Source: Bacteroidaceae bacterium
Lineage (GTDB): Bacteria; Bacteroidota; Bacteroidia; Bacteroidales; Bacteroidaceae
NCBI GenBank assembly: GCA_016291905.1
Contig: JAEEZS010000045.1
Span: 1 to 39,765 of the forward strand
Length of the DNA stretch: 39,765 bases
Direction: 5' to 3'
Shown: piece after piece, positions 23,701-30,823 of the stretch
Numbering within the stretch: position 1 is the first letter of the stretch
Layout: each line of letters opens with the position of its first letter
Made by a program: the position numbers and the translations under genes
The notes under the pieces: model-generated
The model's database searches: none
The model's input: only the letters and a program-made list of their open reading frames with translations
Told to the model about the DNA's origin: nothing

Positions 23701-23788
23701 CCTCCGTATCGTCCTCCACACCCCCGACGGCACCCAGCGCGAAGCTTCCGCCCGCTACGTGGGCGATACCCTCAACGTTAAACTATGA
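20783..23788 (+). CDS. GH31 alpha-glycosidase (alpha-xylosidase type) with PA14-like insert
   Basis: The 1001-aa product has a lipoprotein signal peptide (FGLASC). An N-terminal beta-sandwich is followed by a PA14-like insert (about residues 285-385). The GH31 barrel starts at GYRAVTGKAPVMPRWAMGFW. The nucleophile is D604 in WWMDASEPN, and D681 in WSGDIGTRW is the probable acid/base. A PA14 insert in this position is known from alpha-xylosidases such as Bacteroides ovatus BoGH31A, so xylosyl- or glucosyl-containing oligosaccharides are likely; alpha-galactosidase activity also occurs in GH31. In-frame KD-rich tracts (residues 256-268 and 412-427) flank the PA14-like insert. It is first in an operon with a mannanase and a 2-epimerase. 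Confidence 0.9.
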   Translation: MINKSLKTILIAVFSLLLAFGLASCGQRVTETAHGVIVKVTGRSSAENQGVPVRQVRLEVVNDNVVRVSATAERDFSKRQSLMANFAYPTEKTWTVTEREDGMVVLETPSLRAYVQTDGTVNFTDADGHTLLSEQRRTLVPMTDPQANKQGRHKEAYTLRQLWRSGEGEAYYGLGQHQSDEFNYRDKNENLFQYNTKVSIPMIVSTRGYGILWDNYSESRWGDARPYARLNEVFTVYDKDGIEGGLTSTWLSSNIKDFNDLKDLKDSKALLVRTEPFVNFDNEQNNRRYLPDFPLFGAKVVFEGSLEAQESGLHRFLLYYAGYTRVFVGDNEVVPERWRTAWNPNSYKFAYPMEAGKRVPVRIEWEPDGGSSYCALTALTPRPADEENTIAFWSEMGDEIDYYFISGQNAPNDFNDFKDLKDLKGLNIVNVSPLDRVVSGYRAVTGKAPVMPRWAMGFWQCRERYQTAEQITGIVAEMRRRQVPLDVIVQDWFYWEEDQWGSHEFDRARYPDPKQMIDSIHHMNTRYMISVWPKFYANTEHFREFDEKGWMYRRAVEDSIRDWVGQGYVGSFYDAYSADARKLFWQQMNDHLYSRYPIDAWWMDASEPNVRDCQEMPYLKALCGPTELGSSTEYLMAYGLMNADAIYNGQRSVNPNTRVFLLTRNGYAGLQRYSTAIWSGDIGTRWEDLKAQISAGINFSMSGIPFWGMDAGGFCTERRYERAWNLFQQVGSESDDLDEWRELQARWFQVDAFVPLFRVHGQFPPREIWNTSPEGHPAYQSMLYYDRLRYRLMPYIYSLNGLVHWSDYTLMRGLMMDFTADTHTYNVSDQFMFGPSLMVCPVYTYGARQREVYFPENTGGWYDFYTSRHVSDGGDRNLVEAPYERIPLYVPAGAILLTGPDMQYSSEKTLTELSIDVYAGRDGSFCLYEDEGTNYDYERGFCSFIPLTYDDATHTLTVGKRQGFFPEMVAEKHLRIVLHTPDGTQREASARYVGDTLNVKL
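21548..21586 (+). repeat. KD-rich in-frame tract 1 in GH31 gene
   Basis: Near-repeats of AAAGACCTT encode KDFNDLKDLKDSK (residues 256-268), just before the PA14-like insert. Confidence 0.85.
22016..22063 (+). repeat. KD-rich in-frame tract 2 in GH31 gene
   Basis: Sixteen codons with the same 9-base unit encode NDFNDFKDLKDLKGLN (residues 412-427), just before the catalytic barrel. Confidence 0.85.
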
Positions 23789-23810
23789 TAACCCTATTGT
23801 CCCTCAGAAT

Positions 23811-25109
23811 ATGAAGAAATTATCATTCGTCCTGCTTGTCTTTTCAAGCCTGTTGATGTTGACATCCTGCCATTCGCAAAAGCCACAGGTGTCCCCCTTC
23901 ATCCACGTGGAGAATGGGCAGTTCGTCCGAAACGGACAAGCCTACTACTTCGTCGGTACCAACTTCTGGTACGGCGCCATCCTCGGCTCCACTGGGCAGG
24001 GGGGTGACCGCGCACGCCTTGCACGCGAACTGGATTACATGAAGAGCATCGGCATTGACAACCTACGCGTGCTTGTCGGCGCCGACGGCGAGCGGGGCGT
24101 TCCTGCGAAGGTGGAGCCCACGCTGCAGATTGCTCCGGGTGTCTATAACGACACCATCTTCGACGGGCTCGACTACCTGATGGCCGAGCTAGGCAAGCGC
24201 GATATGGTGGCTGTGCTCTATATGAACAACTCGTGGGAATGGACGGGAGGCTACTCCGTCTATCTTGAGTGGGCTGGGGCAGGGAAGGCTCCCATCCCCG
24301 CTGTCGATGGCTGGGAACCCTATCGCGAGCGTGTGGAACAGTATGCTCAGAACGATAGCGCGAAAGCGATGTTCAAGCGTCACGTGCAGCACGTCGTCAC
24401 CCGCACTAACCGCTACACAGGCCTCAAGTATATAGACGACCCCGCTCTGTTTGCTTGGCAGATTGGCAATGAGCCGCGTCCCTTTGGCGAGAAGAACTTC
24501 CCGGCTTTCGAAGCATGGGTGCTTGATGTGGCGGCGCAGATTAAGTCGCTCGATCCCAACCACATGGTGGCTACCGGTAGCGAAGGCAAATGGGGATGCG
24601 AAGGCGATGTGGCCATGTGTGAGCGCATCCATGCGGACAAGAATATCGATTATCTCAACTTTCACCTTTGGCCTCTGAATTGGAAGTGGATTTCCGACAG
24701 TACCGTCTGCGAGAATCTGCCCGTTGCCAAGCGTGAGGCGAAAGCTTATATCGACCTTCATGCAGGTATGGCGGCTCGCATTGGTAAACCGATGGTGATG
24801 GAGGAGTTCGGCTTCCCGCGTGATGGATTTGAGTTCTCGAAAGCCTCCACGACGCATTGTCGCGATGAGTTCTATAGCTATATATTCAGCCTTATCGAAG
24901 CCGATAAGGAGGCGCACGGCTACTTTGCCGGATGTAATTTCTGGGGTTGGGGCGGATTCGCTGAGCCCTCCAAAGAGCACATCTGGTGGGCGGTGGGTGA
25001 CGACTATACAGGCGACCCTGCGCAAGAACAACAAGGCTTGAACTCCGTCTTTGCCTCCGATGTCTCCACCTGTGAAATCATCCACGCTGCTGCGGATAAG
25101 CTCAAATAA
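23811..25109 (+). CDS. GH5 (subfamily 7-like) endo-beta-1,4-mannanase, lipoprotein
   Basis: The ATG at 23811 begins a lipoprotein signal peptide (LLMLTSC); upstream codons overlap GH31 and are not used. The product is 432 aa. The TIM barrel begins FVGTNFWYGAILGS, a pattern I associate with Bacteroidota GH5_7 mannanases. The catalytic acid/base is E221 in WQIGNEPRP and the nucleophile E332 in MVMEEFGFPRD. It would cleave internal beta-1,4-mannosyl bonds of mannan or glucomannan. It follows GH31 by 22 bp and precedes a 2-epimerase by 10 bp, consistent with a mannan pathway that continues through mannobiose epimerisation. Subfamily is judged from motif memory. Confidence 0.85.
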   Translation: MKKLSFVLLVFSSLLMLTSCHSQKPQVSPFIHVENGQFVRNGQAYYFVGTNFWYGAILGSTGQGGDRARLARELDYMKSIGIDNLRVLVGADGERGVPAKVEPTLQIAPGVYNDTIFDGLDYLMAELGKRDMVAVLYMNNSWEWTGGYSVYLEWAGAGKAPIPAVDGWEPYRERVEQYAQNDSAKAMFKRHVQHVVTRTNRYTGLKYIDDPALFAWQIGNEPRPFGEKNFPAFEAWVLDVAAQIKSLDPNHMVATGSEGKWGCEGDVAMCERIHADKNIDYLNFHLWPLNWKWISDSTVCENLPVAKREAKAYIDLHAGMAARIGKPMVMEEFGFPRDGFEFSKASTTHCRDEFYSYIFSLIEADKEAHGYFAGCNFWGWGGFAEPSKEHIWWAVGDDYTGDPAQEQQGLNSVFASDVSTCEIIHAAADKLK

Positions 25110-25119
25110 CTCTCCCATT

Positions 25120-26271
25120 ATGCTCACCCCCCAATCGATGCTCGTTGAGCACATCCTCCCTTTCTGGATGATGCGCATGCCCGACCCCCGAGGAGGTTTC
25201 TACGGACGTATCGACGGACACGGGGTCATCCATCCCGAAGCGGAAAAGGGAGCTATCCTTAACGCCCGTATCCTTTGGACATTTGCTGCTGCCTACCGCC
25301 TTCTCGGCACTCCCGCCTACTTGGATATGGCCACGCGAGCCAAACGTGCCCTGCTGGACGACTTCTTCGACCCTGAGTACGGGGGTGTCTTTTGGTCGCT
25401 CAACCCCGACGGTACGCCGCGCGATACGAAGAAACAGATCTATGCTGTCGGCTTTGCCATTTACGGCCTTTCGGAGTATGCCCGTGCCACAGGCGATGAG
25501 GAGGCTTTGGCGCATGCTGTGAAGCTTTTCTTCGATATTGAGAACCACAGTTTTGACACTGAGAAGAACGGTTATTTCGAGGCGTTTACGCGCGAGTGGG
25601 GAGAGATTGCTGACATGCGCCTCAGCGACAAGGATGCCAACGAGCACAAGACGATGAACACGCATCTCCACATCCTTGAACCCTACACCAACCTCTATCG
25701 CATCTGGCCAGACGCTCGCTTGAGGGCTGCTATCCGCAACCTTATCTCAATCTTCATTGACAAGATTCTTGACCCGCAGACGTTCCATCTCCGGCTTTTC
25801 TTCGACGACGACTGGAACTCCATAGTCGAAAGAACTTCTTATGGACACGATATCGAGGCATCGTGGCTTCTGCATGAGGCAGCACTTGTACTTGACGATA
25901 AACCCCTCCTTACTCGCGTGGAACCCGTTGTTCGCTCTATTGCCCAACACGCTGAGTTTGAGCGGCTGTTTACCCAACCTTCTCAATGGTGGGAGTTTGC
26001 CGAGACGGTGGTAGGTTTCTACAACATCTGGCAGTATTGGGGAGATAAGGAATCCTTGCAGAAAGCGCAGAAAGCCTGGGACTTTGTTTGCACGTATCTG
26101 CTTGATAAGGAACAGGGAGAGTGGTACTGGGCAGTACACTACCCTGACTACTCTCCCGACCTTACGGAGGACAAAGCAGGCTTTTGGAAGTGTCCCTATC
26201 ACAACGGGCGAGCCTGCATGGAACTAATCCAGCGCCAAGACAGTGTTATTTTGGGAAGTTGTCTGTCCTGA
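25120..26271 (+). CDS. Cellobiose/mannobiose 2-epimerase (AGE family)
   Basis: The ATG at 25120 gives 383 aa, an (alpha/alpha)6 barrel of the N-acylglucosamine 2-epimerase superfamily. The motifs match the disaccharide 2-epimerase branch: NTHLHILEPYTNLYR (H182, H184), GHDIEASWLL (H243) and GFWKCPYHNGRACME (H361). H184, H243 and H361 correspond to the catalytic histidines of cellobiose 2-epimerase. It converts mannobiose to mannosylglucose, or cellobiose to glucosylmannose, for later phosphorolysis; no GH130 phosphorylase is in the window. No signal peptide, so cytoplasmic. The last 26 bp overlap the end of the convergent esterase gene. Confidence 0.88.
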   Translation: MLTPQSMLVEHILPFWMMRMPDPRGGFYGRIDGHGVIHPEAEKGAILNARILWTFAAAYRLLGTPAYLDMATRAKRALLDDFFDPEYGGVFWSLNPDGTPRDTKKQIYAVGFAIYGLSEYARATGDEEALAHAVKLFFDIENHSFDTEKNGYFEAFTREWGEIADMRLSDKDANEHKTMNTHLHILEPYTNLYRIWPDARLRAAIRNLISIFIDKILDPQTFHLRLFFDDDWNSIVERTSYGHDIEASWLLHEAALVLDDKPLLTRVEPVVRSIAQHAEFERLFTQPSQWWEFAETVVGFYNIWQYWGDKESLQKAQKAWDFVCTYLLDKEQGEWYWAVHYPDYSPDLTEDKAGFWKCPYHNGRACMELIQRQDSVILGSCLS

Positions 26272-27730
26272 AGGGGATAACGGGTAAGCCGGAACCGCCC
26301 TTGAGATTGCCTAACTCGAAACTCTTGAACGCATAGCGCACAGCTACGGGTTCCTTCACCTCGTCGCTGCGTACGGTCAACTGGCGTCCGCTGGTGCCCA
26401 CAGAGGCTTTGTGCCAGACGCTGTCGGGCCCGCAGATTTCAAACCCCTCAATGCCCACATTCCGGTTGAAACCGTCGTCGGCATAGTCGAAGGTGAGGCG
26501 AATCTGCTTTCCTCGATTCGTTTCTTCCACTTGCATGGAGCGATAGACGGGGTAGCGATAGTCGATGCCTTCCACGCCGTAGGTGTCGCCCAACGCCCAG
26601 TAGCACAAGCGGTCGCCCACTTCCTTCTTCATGCACGGATGGATTTGCCAGTATTCATAGTCTTTCACCAAGTCGTTCGTGCAAACCATACCCATGTGGG
26701 GAAGCATCTCTGAAGCTTTATATTGTGCTTCGCGGGTGAGAGCCGCTGTCGCTTTGTCTCGTGCCCAGAAGTAATCGTAGGGGCAAATCTCCACATAGTA
26801 GAACGGCAGGTCACCCATACCCCAGCGTTCACGCCAACTGCGCACCATATTCACGAAGCGCTCGGTGTACCACTGCGGGTCGTTGACGTTAGCTTCGGCT
26901 TGATACCAGAGGAATCCCCGTAGGCAATAACCCTCAAACGGATGAATCATACCGTTATAGAATACACAGGGCAGCTCGCGATTGACGTTGTAGGCGGGTC
27001 GCACGAGGTGCGATTGCAGGTAGGTGTCCGATGTGAAATCCTCGCCAGCGTAGGTGCTGACGATGCTGCGGGGTGTCCAACCCTCCACGCGTGTGGCGCC
27101 TAACGAGCTGTTGATGATACCTACGGGGCAGTCGAGTGCCTCTGTCAGCTTGATGCCGAAGAAGTAGCCTACGGCGCAAAAATCGCGTGCCGTAGCAGGT
27201 GTGCAATCTTGCCAGACGGTTGTCACCGTATCCACCTCCTCGGGGTGGGGAGAAAAGGCAACCGTACAGAGATGCAGACGTCCCTTGTACTTCATGCTCT
27301 CGTTGATGTATTGTGCGCTGTTCTCCACGGGACAGCCTTCGAAGCCGTGCAGCGGCATCTCCATGTTGCTCTGTCCGCTCGCCAGCCAAACCTCTCCGAC
27401 AAGAACGTTTGTCAGCACGCGCGTCTCGTCCCCGTCGCTCAGGGTGATGGTTTGGGGGGTAAAGGAGGCGGCAGGCGTTTGTACGGTGAACTCCCAGCGT
27501 CCATTATCGTCAGCCTTAACCTTCTGCTTTGATTTGTTCCACGACGTGCGCAGCGTTACGGTCGTCTGCGCTCCTTTATCCGTCCAACCCCAAAGGCGGA
27601 CTTCACTCTGCTGCTGTATCACCATGTTGTCTCCCATCAGCGGGCCTGTAGTGATACGCGCCAATCCCTTGTGGGGCAGACAGAGAGCAACAAACATCAA
27701 GATGAAAAATGAAATACAATACCGTTTCAT
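26246..27730 (-). CDS. Sialate O-acetylesterase/SGNH-type carbohydrate esterase
   Basis: The 494-aa product has a signal peptide (MKRYCISFFILMFVALCLPH). An N-terminal beta-sandwich (about 25-110) precedes the SGNH/SASA esterase domain. Catalytic Ser121 is in VWLASGQSNMEM. The third block is LRGFLWYQAEANV, where most relatives have WYQGESN. The likely catalytic His is in QIHPCMKKEVGDRL. Such enzymes remove O-acetyl groups from sialic acid or from plant mannan/xylan; the neighbouring mannanase and epimerase favour acetylated mannan, but this is inference. It lies downstream of the susCD operon on the same strand, after a gene remnant, and overlaps the epimerase gene tail to tail by 26 bp. Confidence 0.85.
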   Translation of the reverse strand: MKRYCISFFILMFVALCLPHKGLARITTGPLMGDNMVIQQQSEVRLWGWTDKGAQTTVTLRTSWNKSKQKVKADDNGRWEFTVQTPAASFTPQTITLSDGDETRVLTNVLVGEVWLASGQSNMEMPLHGFEGCPVENSAQYINESMKYKGRLHLCTVAFSPHPEEVDTVTTVWQDCTPATARDFCAVGYFFGIKLTEALDCPVGIINSSLGATRVEGWTPRSIVSTYAGEDFTSDTYLQSHLVRPAYNVNRELPCVFYNGMIHPFEGYCLRGFLWYQAEANVNDPQWYTERFVNMVRSWRERWGMGDLPFYYVEICPYDYFWARDKATAALTREAQYKASEMLPHMGMVCTNDLVKDYEYWQIHPCMKKEVGDRLCYWALGDTYGVEGIDYRYPVYRSMQVEETNRGKQIRLTFDYADDGFNRNVGIEGFEICGPDSVWHKASVGTSGRQLTVRSDEVKEPVAVRYAFKSFELGNLKGGSGLPVIPFRTDNFPK

Positions 27731-27782
27731 GACAATATCTTTTTTAAAAGTTTTATTTATTACCTACGTGAGTCGCAATCCT

Positions 27783-27904
27783 TTATAGCACGAACTCGGC
27801 AGTAAGCCCCCACTTAACCATATTACCTTGTTTTAAAGGTTCCAAAGACTTGAGAGCGCTACACTGAAAAACAAAGCACAAAGAATAAAGAACTTTTTTT
27901 TCAT
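27783..27904 (-). pseudogene. Remnant of an exported protein gene (signal peptide plus C-terminal tail)
   Basis: ATG at 27904 begins a typical signal peptide, MKKKFFILCALFFSVALSS, which runs into a stop after 23 codons (27833). In another frame the next bases encode LKQGNMVKWGLTAEFVL and then stop at 27783. That ending (alternating residues, aromatic near the end) looks like the last beta-strand of an outer-membrane barrel protein. I infer that a full gene here lost its middle by deletion, leaving both ends with a frameshift. It sits 19 bp after the last CXXCH-propeller gene, as a normal operon member would. A real 23-aa peptide is the alternative. Confidence 0.4.
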
Positions 27905-27923
27905 GTTATTTAAGTTTAAATAT

Positions 27924-29405
27924 TTAGTGTTCAACATATTTGCGCACACCAAATTCCTTGCGATAATCATCGTTGATGATACGACTGGCCTTGTGACCAT
28001 TGAAGCGAGTGGGACCAATGATGAACTCAGGCACATTGAACGAGAGGAAGCGGTTACGATAGAAGCGGCGCGGATTGCGTTGAGGCAGCATAAAAGGCCT
28101 GCCGACAACGCCCTTGGCATCGATGTGGCAGAAATAGGGCCGTGTGAAGAGGCCGTCGTCTCGACGGGAACTGAACACGAGCCAGCGCGAGTTGGAACTC
28201 CAGTTGTGGAATGATTCGGTGTCGTCGGAGTTTGCACCAGTCATGGGGCGGCTCTCTCCTGTGGAGAGGTCGAGCAGGTAGAGGTCAGCCTCATGATGCC
28301 AGATGCTGAATTGTCCGTAGTCGGAGAGTGTGTAGCATAGGAAACGTCCATCGTAGGAGGGACGGGGGAAGGAAACCGATTTGTGCCGTGCTGCGGCATT
28401 GACAATAGTGTCGATACGACTTCCGAAGGTGCCCGTCGAAGGGTCGAAGTCGATGCGGCAAAGACTGTAGTGTATCGAGTCGAGCTGATGACTGCCTTCA
28501 GGGAGGGCGCGTGCCGCACAATAATAGAGCGAACGTCCGTCGGCCGAGAAGACGGGGAAGGTTTCGTAGATGGAATCTTGCCCCAGAAGGGGTGAAAGCA
28601 GCAGCTCATTCGTGTCGATGTCATAAACCAAAAGGTCGGAGGCGGTATCAAAGACCTCGATGCGGTTGCCGTTGGCACTATGGAACAGCTGGCTTGTGGC
28701 GTTGGTGGAATAGGCAATATAGCGGCCCGAGGGATGCCAGTAGGGATAGACGCAGAAGCCGAGCGTCTTCGAGGTCTTGGTGTTGAAAGCGGTGAGGGGG
28801 CTATCGTTATGACGCAGCAGCGTGGCTCCATGCGACCCGCGGATATGGAGGCTCATGTCGGCAGGGTTGCCGCGGTTGAAGCTATGGCAGTTGACACAAC
28901 CCTCGAACTGTGTGTTCTCGATTAACGCACGTTCGTCGAACGAGGAGAGATTTCGTTCGTAAATACCCATTTTGCTCCATACTTCGTAGCCAGGCTCAAT
29001 CAGACGGTAGCAGATACCGTAGTCGATGCTGTCAGGGCTTACGTAGATTGTGAATGGGCGATAGGTGTGCCAGCCATCGTCATATTTTGCCGAAACGGTA
29101 ACGCTGAGCGAATCTCCGCAGTTCTGACTGAGTAATGTATGCCAGTCGTTAAGGTTGAACTTTAGGGATTCTCTACCCTGGCTGTGGAGGTTGTGTCCGT
29201 GGCTGTCAGTTATGACGGCATCGATACGCAAAGCCGCCTCGTCAGCCATGCAAAAGTTGAGAGGTGCTACATTCGTGGGTATAGTAACGCCAAGATAGTC
29301 GGGATAAATCTGAGGTGGAACAGTCTCCTGCCTCGCATCGCTAATTGTTTCGGAGCAGGCAGAAAAGAGCAAAAGGGAGAGGAGTGTATACAGAATCTTT
29401 TTCAT
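27924..29405 (-). CDS. Beta-propeller lipoprotein with CXXCH motif, copy 2
   Basis: The 493-aa product has a lipobox (LLFSAC, Cys17). Residues about 30-125 form a beta-domain (YPDYLGVTIPTNVAPLNF). Next comes a conserved link (YRLIEPGYEVW, RNLSSFDE) and a c-type-cytochrome-like motif FEGCVNCHSF with C170, C173 and H174. The rest has PD40/TolB-like propeller blades (WHPSGRYIAYSTN, VFSADGRSLYYC, PSYDGRFLCYTLSD, WSSNSRWLVFSSRRDDG). It is clearly paralogous to the product of 30824-32362. Covalent haem would need export and a cytochrome c maturation system, which is not in the window. The start overlaps the stop of the membrane-protein gene (ATGA), implying coupled translation. Function unknown. 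Confidence 0.85.
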   Translation of the reverse strand: MKKILYTLLSLLLFSACSETISDARQETVPPQIYPDYLGVTIPTNVAPLNFCMADEAALRIDAVITDSHGHNLHSQGRESLKFNLNDWHTLLSQNCGDSLSVTVSAKYDDGWHTYRPFTIYVSPDSIDYGICYRLIEPGYEVWSKMGIYERNLSSFDERALIENTQFEGCVNCHSFNRGNPADMSLHIRGSHGATLLRHNDSPLTAFNTKTSKTLGFCVYPYWHPSGRYIAYSTNATSQLFHSANGNRIEVFDTASDLLVYDIDTNELLLSPLLGQDSIYETFPVFSADGRSLYYCAARALPEGSHQLDSIHYSLCRIDFDPSTGTFGSRIDTIVNAAARHKSVSFPRPSYDGRFLCYTLSDYGQFSIWHHEADLYLLDLSTGESRPMTGANSDDTESFHNWSSNSRWLVFSSRRDDGLFTRPYFCHIDAKGVVGRPFMLPQRNPRRFYRNRFLSFNVPEFIIGPTRFNGHKASRIINDDYRKEFGVRKYVEH

Positions 29406-30811
29406 CGGCTAACGGAGTGAAGTAGTAGGTTGGTATAGCGTTTTCGATCGCCTGTGAGCATATAGTAGGCCTTCAGATATTCAAAGGCCAGACGATTGTC
29501 TGTGTTGCTGAAAAAGAGATCTTCGAGCATCTCGGGAGTCACATGGTCGCTGAAGTAGAAGTCTTCGGCGTAGGCCCACTGGCGCAGACGTCCGTATTCG
29601 GGATGCTTGGCTATCGCCTCTTCGTTTCCCAATAGCGACATCGTTTCTTTGGCCCATTCACGATAGAAGAGTGTTTTCTGGAGCGCCGTGAGGTATTTAC
29701 GGGCCACTTCGTAATGGCCGATGATGAGATTGGTTTGTGCCAGTCGCTTGTAGCATCGGCCGCTTTTCTGGAAGTCAAGAATGGCTTCCTGTGCCTCGAA
29801 TACCGTTCGCTGGGCGACATAAACCATACCCAGTTGATAGAATACCTCGGATGTAGGCAAAGGACTTGTCGCATCGCGCTCGACATCGGGCAGAAGACCT
29901 GCAATGCCGTTCTGGTGATATTCGAACAGGTGGTCAGCGAGCATGCCGCGCATCGCCAGGGCGAGGTTCTGTACTGTCACACCAATTTGATTGTTAGGCT
30001 TCTCGGCTTTGATGGTGGATAGTATGCGGTTCCATTGCTGATGTCGAGCCATGAAGTCATATTGCATTACCCTCTCTGCCTTGAAATTGGCGTTTTTCCA
30101 GACAAGAAGTCCCATACAGAATGCCACCAATAGAAACGACAGGTGAGAGAAGAGGGTCGAGAAACGTGTATCGTTGGCCCTCTTTTTGCAGGCGTGGACA
30201 GCGAGTGGAAGGATGATAGCACAGAGCCATGCTGCATAGAGGAGCACAGGAACGACTGTCGGATAGCGATGGTAATGGCTGCCGTTCCAGGCAGGGCCCA
30301 CCATCCAATAGAGGATAGGAATGGTAACGAGGATTACGAAGCCTCTCCCTTTAGGGGGATGATGGACGAGGCTCCAAATGGCTAGTAGCGTGAGAATGAC
30401 TGCCCAGACACCACCCAGCAGCGCATTCTCGTCGAGCAAGAAGAGCCAGAGTAGAAACGAAGGCACAAAACTCAGACCAAACAAACGTCCAAAGCTGACC
30501 AAGCGGAGCATCAGCAGCTGCACCACCACAAGCAGCACAGCCACGATGGCAGCCCCCACCCATGCAAAGAGGAAAAACTGCGTGCAGAACCGTCCCAGCA
30601 AGTCGGCTACGCCCCCAGGCAACCTTATAATCTCCCAAACGTAGGTACTGTCGAAGAGAAAAAGCTGATACTGCTCCTGATAATGCAGATGGTGGGGATA
30701 GGCCAATCCGAAAAAGAGGAAGACCGCCACACCGAACAGAAGCGTATAAAGCGCTTTGATAGTGAAAAGTGAACAGCGAAAAAGTGAACCCTTCATTTGC
30801 ACGAACAACAT
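29402..30811 (-). CDS. Polytopic membrane protein, DUF6057-like, copy 2
   Basis: The product is 469 aa from the ATG at 30811; a second ATG at 30796 (464 aa) is equally plausible. Roughly the first 230 residues contain about seven or eight hydrophobic helices (ALYTLLFGVAVFLFFGLAYP, FFLFAWVGAAIVAVLLVVV, LCAIILPLAVHA). The C-terminal half is soluble and helical, TPR-like (VFYQLGMVYVAQRTVFEAQE, AQTNLIIGHYEVARKYLTAL). It resembles proteins I remember as DUF6057. It is paralogous to 32400-34175, with the same topology and shared blocks such as QNLALAMRG against KNIALMNEG. It lies between the two propeller genes and shares an ATGA overlap with the downstream one. Confidence 0.8.
   Translation of the reverse strand: MLFVQMKGSLFRCSLFTIKALYTLLFGVAVFLFFGLAYPHHLHYQEQYQLFLFDSTYVWEIIRLPGGVADLLGRFCTQFFLFAWVGAAIVAVLLVVVQLLMLRLVSFGRLFGLSFVPSFLLWLFLLDENALLGGVWAVILTLLAIWSLVHHPPKGRGFVILVTIPILYWMVGPAWNGSHYHRYPTVVPVLLYAAWLCAIILPLAVHACKKRANDTRFSTLFSHLSFLLVAFCMGLLVWKNANFKAERVMQYDFMARHQQWNRILSTIKAEKPNNQIGVTVQNLALAMRGMLADHLFEYHQNGIAGLLPDVERDATSPLPTSEVFYQLGMVYVAQRTVFEAQEAILDFQKSGRCYKRLAQTNLIIGHYEVARKYLTALQKTLFYREWAKETMSLLGNEEAIAKHPEYGRLRQWAYAEDFYFSDHVTPEMLEDLFFSNTDNRLAFEYLKAYYMLTGDRKRYTNLLLHSVSR
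30761..30789 (-). repeat. TTCACTTTTCACT-type repeat forming the start of a membrane-protein gene
   Basis: On the + strand AGTGAAAAGTGAACAGCG followed by AAAAAGTGAAC is the same repeat type as the arms of the 20463-20643 element. Here it encodes the first residues of the DUF6057-like copy 2 (SLFRCSLFTI). Confidence 0.7.
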
Positions 30812-30823
30812 GTAACAATTTGG

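Noticed and set aside
22670..23719. 349-codon minus-strand frame inside GH31
   Set aside because: Antisense to the catalytic domain of a clear GH31 enzyme; no motif.
23634..23810. N-terminal extension of the mannanase into the GH31 gene
   Set aside because: The extension overlaps the conserved GH31 C-terminus and a lipobox signal peptide begins at 23811.
27833..28237. 134-codon minus-strand frame overlapping propeller copy 2 and the signal-peptide remnant
   Set aside because: The first part is an out-of-frame shadow of the propeller gene; only the last 23 codons from the ATG at 27904 have the character of a real coding start.
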